From Novosphingobium sp. (GTDB taxonomy: Bacteria > Pseudomonadota > Alphaproteobacteria > Sphingomonadales > Sphingomonadaceae), in contig VFKS01000110.1 in the NCBI GenBank assembly GCA_009885425.1, positions 1 to 8,654 on the forward strand: DNA of 8,654 bases, in the 5' to 3' direction. Position numbers and translations under genes: made by a program. The notes beneath the pieces are model-generated. The model searched no databases and was not told where the DNA came from. It worked only from the letters and a program-made list of their open reading frames with translations. Below, piece after piece: positions 6,071-8,654 of the stretch (its first letter is position 1; every line of letters begins with the position of its first letter).

Positions 6071-7333
6071 CAGCGTGAGGTTGCGCCAGGCAGCGCCGCA
6101 GCCGCGCCAGCTGCGGCACGGCCCGACCAGCGCGGCGCGGCGCCTTCGGTGGCGGTGATGCCCTTTGCCAACCGTTCGGGGTTGGCCGAGGATGAGAGCT
6201 TTGCCTTCGGGATGAGCGAGGACGTGATCGATGCACTTTCGCAAGGGGTCAATCTGCGGGTCGTCGCCAGCTCGGCAACCGCGCAGTTTCGCAGTGCGCC
6301 GGTGCCCGATCTCAAGGCGATGGGACGGCATCTGGGGGTGCGCTATGTGCTTGAGGGCAATCTGCGCCGCGCCGGGGCGCTGCTGCGGGTGACCGCACAG
6401 CTGGTCGAAGCGGCGACCGGCGAGATTGTCTGGACCCGCAAGTTCGAACGCCCATTGGCCGAACTGGCGGAGCTGCAAGAGGAGCTGGTGGTCGAGGTGG
6501 CCGGATGTCTCGATGCCAGCGTCTACCGGATCGAAATGGAGCGCGCGCTGCGCAAGCCGGCCGACCTTACCGCCTGGGAATGCCTCGCCCGGTCGATGGC
6601 CGCCAACCGGCAAATCACTGCCGACAATATGGTGCTGGCACTCAACGAGGCGAGCCGCGCGGTCGAGATCGCGCCAGACTATGGCCTGGCCCATGCCGTG
6701 CTCGCGCTGACCGACGGCGGGCTCTATTTCCTTGGGTTGCCCGACAACGCCGAGCACGTCGCGCGGATCCAGGGACACATCGACCGCGCGCATGAGCTTG
6801 ATCCGGAAAATCCGGCGGTGCTGGGCAACATCTCCGCCGCGAGCAGTTATATCGCCCGGCCCAAGCGCGGACTGGCCTTTGGCGAAAAAGCGATCAGGCT
6901 TCGCCCCGGCTATGGCTTTGCGCATTACGGCGCGGGAATTTCTTGCGTTCTGCTCGATCGCAACGCCGAAGCGATCGCGCACCATGCGGAGTATCTGCGG
7001 CTCGAACCCGAATCCCACCTGCAATTCGTCAACCTTGGCTGGAAGGGGATTGCTCACGCCCGCAATGGCGATTTCGAAGCCGCCCGCACCGTGCTGGAGC
7101 ACAGCCTTGTGCTTGCCCCACGTTATGTTGCGGGGAAGATGTTCCTGGCCGGAGTGCTGTGCGAGCTGGGCCGGCGCGAAGAGGCCGCCGCGCTCTATGC
7201 CGCGTTGCGCGAGTACAATGCCAACTTCAGTTTCGAGCAACGTCTGCAGGAGATTGAGCGGATCTTTTCGAACAATCCGCTGCGCGAGCGCATGCTCGCG
7301 CACATGGTCGATCACCGCAGTCTGATGGTCTGA
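5681..7333 (+). CDS. TIR / TolB-N-like / TPR protein, copy 3 of 3
   Basis: 550 residues from the ATG at 5681, which overlaps the copy 2 stop as ATGA. The frame stays open upstream to 5480, but that would add 67 residues encoded inside copy 2. The N-terminus MMQPDIFLSYNRED aligns without gaps to the other two copies. An ATG follows directly at 5684 and would remove one residue. The TIR domain (1-130) has VWWDTALRSG and WVRAE (71-75, candidate catalytic Glu75); copy-specific residues are M2, Q3, A15, G16 and K19. The linker is Ala-rich (about 131-154). The TolB-N-like domain (156-300) has MPFANRSG, FGMSEDVIDALSQG and LGVRYVLEGNLRR. TPR-like helices follow (AVEIAPDYGLAHAVLALTDGG, AIRLRPGYGFAHYGAGISC, SLVLAPRYVAGKMFLAGVLCELG), ending with a short basic/hydrophobic tail. 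No membrane helix is seen. It is probably the last gene of the operon, ending 32 bp from the convergent ilvA. Confidence 0.92.
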   Translation: MMQPDIFLSYNREDAGVAKRFAEAFAAEGLNVWWDTALRSGEAYDEVTEAALRAAKAVVVLWSPRSVVSRWVRAEATIADRCKTLVPVMIEACERPIMFELTQTAELSHWTGDISDKSWLIFLGDVRRYVQREVAPGSAAAAPAAARPDQRGAAPSVAVMPFANRSGLAEDESFAFGMSEDVIDALSQGVNLRVVASSATAQFRSAPVPDLKAMGRHLGVRYVLEGNLRRAGALLRVTAQLVEAATGEIVWTRKFERPLAELAELQEELVVEVAGCLDASVYRIEMERALRKPADLTAWECLARSMAANRQITADNMVLALNEASRAVEIAPDYGLAHAVLALTDGGLYFLGLPDNAEHVARIQGHIDRAHELDPENPAVLGNISAASSYIARPKRGLAFGEKAIRLRPGYGFAHYGAGISCVLLDRNAEAIAHHAEYLRLEPESHLQFVNLGWKGIAHARNGDFEAARTVLEHSLVLAPRYVAGKMFLAGVLCELGRREEAAALYAALREYNANFSFEQRLQEIERIFSNNPLRERMLAHMVDHRSLMV

Positions 7334-7365
7334 CCGTGCCCGAAAAATTCATGGCGGAGTGAGTC
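7334..7365. other. 32-bp convergent gap between TIR copy 3 and ilvA
   Basis: This is the only sequence between the two stop codons. It contains no inverted repeat followed by a T-run on either strand, so no intrinsic terminator is evident. Termination may be Rho-dependent or occur inside the opposing gene. Confidence 0.5.
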
Positions 7366-8604
7366 TTAACCCAGCTCCACCTGATCCACCGCGTAACCTT
7401 TGGCCCGCAGGTTCGCGACCAGCGCGTCGAGCTGTTCCTTGTCGCGGGCTTCGCATTCGATGTCCGCCGTTAGCCCCTTGGCCGGCAGGTGGGTGAAAAT
7501 TCGCTGGTGGTAGATTTCGATGATGTTGACCTGATGCTTGTCAAACTCGCGCATCACCTTGAACAGCGCGCCGGGGCGGTCCTGCAGGGTCAGGCGCAGG
7601 CGCGCGAGGCGGCCTGAGCGGGCCAGATCGCGCAGCAGCACGTTGGCCAGCAGGCGCGTGTCGATATTGCCGCCGCAGATCGGGATGCCGACCTTTTTGC
7701 CCTTGAACAGTTCGGGATAGGCCATCACCGCGGCAAGGCCCGCTGCGCCCGCGCCTTCGGCCACGGTTTTTTCGATCTGGAGCAACAGCGCCACCGCCGT
7801 TTCCAGCTGCGCCTCGCTGACCAACACGATATCATCGAGCAGCCCGGCCAGCACCTTGGAGGTAAACTCGCCCGGTTCCTTCACCGCAATGCCTTCGGCC
7901 AGCGTATCACCGCCGCACGGCAGGTCGGTGCCTTTGAGGCGGTTGTACATCGAAGGATAAAGTTCAGCTTCAACCCCGATCAGGCCGATGTCGGGCTTGA
8001 TCGCGCGCGCCGCCGTGCCCATGCCAGAGGCCAGCCCGCCGCCGCCAACCGGGATTACCAGCATATCGAGTTCAGGCACCTGCTCGAGCATTTCGAGCGC
8101 GACCGTGCCCTGCCCCGCCGCCACGTGCGGATCATCGAACGGGTGGACGAAAGTCAGTTCGAGTTCGCCTTCCAGCTCGCGCGCATGGGCATAGGCATCG
8201 TCAAAGCTCTCGCCGAACAGCACCACTTTGCCGCCAACCGCTTCGGTCTGCATGATCTTCACCGACGGCGTGTTCTTTGGCATGACAATCGTCACCGGCA
8301 CGCCAAGTCGGGTGCCGTGATAGCTCAGCCCTTGGGCGTGGTTACCGGCCGAGGCCGCGATCACCCCGCGGTTGAGCCGGTCCCCGCCCAGCAGCAGCAT
8401 CGCGTTGAGCGCACCGCGTTCCTTGTAAGCCGCCGTAAACTGCAGGTTCTCAAACTTGAGCCAGATATCCGCGCCGGTGATCTGCGAGAGCGTACGGCTG
8501 TAATCCATCGCGGTGCGGACCACGTGCCCTTCGATCCGCGCGGCAGCGGCGCGCACATCGGCAAGGGTCAGCAGGCTGGCGGTGGTCTGGGCTGGCTGGT
8601 TCAT
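7366..8604 (-). CDS. ilvA: Threonine ammonia-lyase (PLP-dependent, single C-terminal ACT domain)
   Basis: Predicted cytoplasmic enzyme converting threonine to 2-oxobutanoate and ammonia, the entry step of isoleucine synthesis or threonine breakdown. It has 412 residues from the ATG at 8604. The fold-type II PLP domain carries FENLQFTAAYKERGAL (51-66; Lys61 is the expected Schiff-base lysine), SAGNHAQG (85-92), the glycine-rich phosphate loop GGGGL (187-191), EGAGAAGL (283-290) and CGGNID (310-315). A regulatory ACT domain covers about 336-410 (LRLTLQDRPGALFKVM and on). This one-ACT medium form lies between the catabolic TdcB type (about 330 residues, no ACT) and E. coli IlvA (about 514 residues, two ACT-like units). 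A TTG at 8640 would add 12 residues (MQGRCFRLVPAA) that look non-family, so the ATG is preferred, although no clear Shine-Dalgarno precedes it. Isoleucine feedback is typical of the family but unproven here. Confidence 0.93.
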   Translation of the reverse strand: MNQPAQTTASLLTLADVRAAAARIEGHVVRTAMDYSRTLSQITGADIWLKFENLQFTAAYKERGALNAMLLLGGDRLNRGVIAASAGNHAQGLSYHGTRLGVPVTIVMPKNTPSVKIMQTEAVGGKVVLFGESFDDAYAHARELEGELELTFVHPFDDPHVAAGQGTVALEMLEQVPELDMLVIPVGGGGLASGMGTAARAIKPDIGLIGVEAELYPSMYNRLKGTDLPCGGDTLAEGIAVKEPGEFTSKVLAGLLDDIVLVSEAQLETAVALLLQIEKTVAEGAGAAGLAAVMAYPELFKGKKVGIPICGGNIDTRLLANVLLRDLARSGRLARLRLTLQDRPGALFKVMREFDKHQVNIIEIYHQRIFTHLPAKGLTADIECEARDKEQLDALVANLRAKGYAVDQVELG

Positions 8605-8654
8605 CGCAGCGGGCACTAATCGAAAGCAGCGCCCTTGCAAACCGCCAAGTTCCG
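8605..8654 (-). other. ilvA leader, cut by window end
   Basis: Fifty bases lie before the chosen ilvA start. No strong Shine-Dalgarno, promoter or attenuator-like structure can be seen in this short piece. An in-frame TTG at 8640 is the only alternative start noted upstream. Confidence 0.4.

Noticed and set aside
2475..6315. Three related minus-strand frames (2475-2936, 4145-4594, 5809-6315) with similar proteins ending in RKAASVTSS
   Set aside because: Their similarity follows directly from the near-identical TIR-coding DNA they are antisense to. It is not independent evidence of coding.
5933..7315. 460-codon open frame on the minus strand, antisense to TIR copy 3
   Set aside because: It lies wholly inside a well-supported gene in the opposite direction, has His/Arg/Pro/Gly-rich composition typical of antisense frames in high-G+C DNA, and contains no recognisable motif. 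Similar shadows occur under the other two copies.
2347..7333. Mobile element made of three repeats, or a CRISPR-like array
   Set aside because: The repeats are long protein-coding units within complete genes. No transposase, terminal inverted repeats, target duplications or short regular repeats with spacers were seen.
2347..7333. Adenylate cyclase annotation for the TIR genes
   Set aside because: Relatives sharing the COG5616 and TPR parts are often cyclases, but no class III cyclase catalytic domain is present here. The N-terminal domain is TIR.
8605..8640. TTG start for ilvA adding 12 residues
   Set aside because: The extension MQGRCFRLVPAA does not resemble family N-termini, and an ATG is available at 8604 just before conserved-looking sequence.

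Overview
This is a high-G+C bacterial window that reads like an alphaproteobacterium, most likely a sphingomonad or Erythrobacter-type genome. That placement rests on the style of the leucyl/arginyl-transferase and of the one-ACT-domain threonine ammonia-lyase, on base composition and on codon use. It is an inference and no database search was made.

Layout. (1) 1-1173, plus strand: the 3' part of an S41-family (tail-specific protease-like) gene that enters from the left edge. (2) 1170-2027, minus strand: bpt, the N-degron aminoacyl-tRNA-protein transferase, whose stop codon overlaps that of the S41 gene by 4 nt, tail to tail. (3) 2028-2346: a noncoding divergent gap shared by bpt and the next operon, holding a 14-nt perfect palindrome and some weak promoter-like sequence. 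(4) 2347-7333, plus strand: three consecutive paralogous genes of about 550 codons joined by ATGA stop/start overlaps. Each encodes an N-terminal TIR domain, a Pro/Ala-rich linker, a TolB-N-like (COG5616-type) domain and a C-terminal TPR-like helical region, with no membrane segment. (5) 7366-8604, minus strand: threonine ammonia-lyase (ilvA), convergent with the third TIR gene across a 32-bp gap. (6) The last 50 nt are ilvA leader.

The notable part is the triple TIR operon between two housekeeping genes. The TIR parts are almost identical (11-19 differences in 130 residues by hand count, plus a 56-nt exact DNA match between copies 1 and 2). The middle domains differ at 36-50 of 145 positions and the TPR regions differ much more. 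All three TIR domains keep a WxxxE motif whose glutamate (E75) aligns with the catalytic glutamate of NAD-cleaving TIR enzymes. The pairwise relationships also switch between the TIR and middle domains, which suggests gene conversion of the effector end while the sensor-like end diversifies. A reasonable but unproven model is a self-contained array of three sensor-effector proteins with a common output and different inputs, possibly in antiphage defence or stress signalling. The domain architecture itself is not unique to this window. What deserves attention is the tandem, translationally coupled, mosaic triplication.

No tRNA, rRNA, CRISPR array, transposase or insertion-sequence end was recognised.
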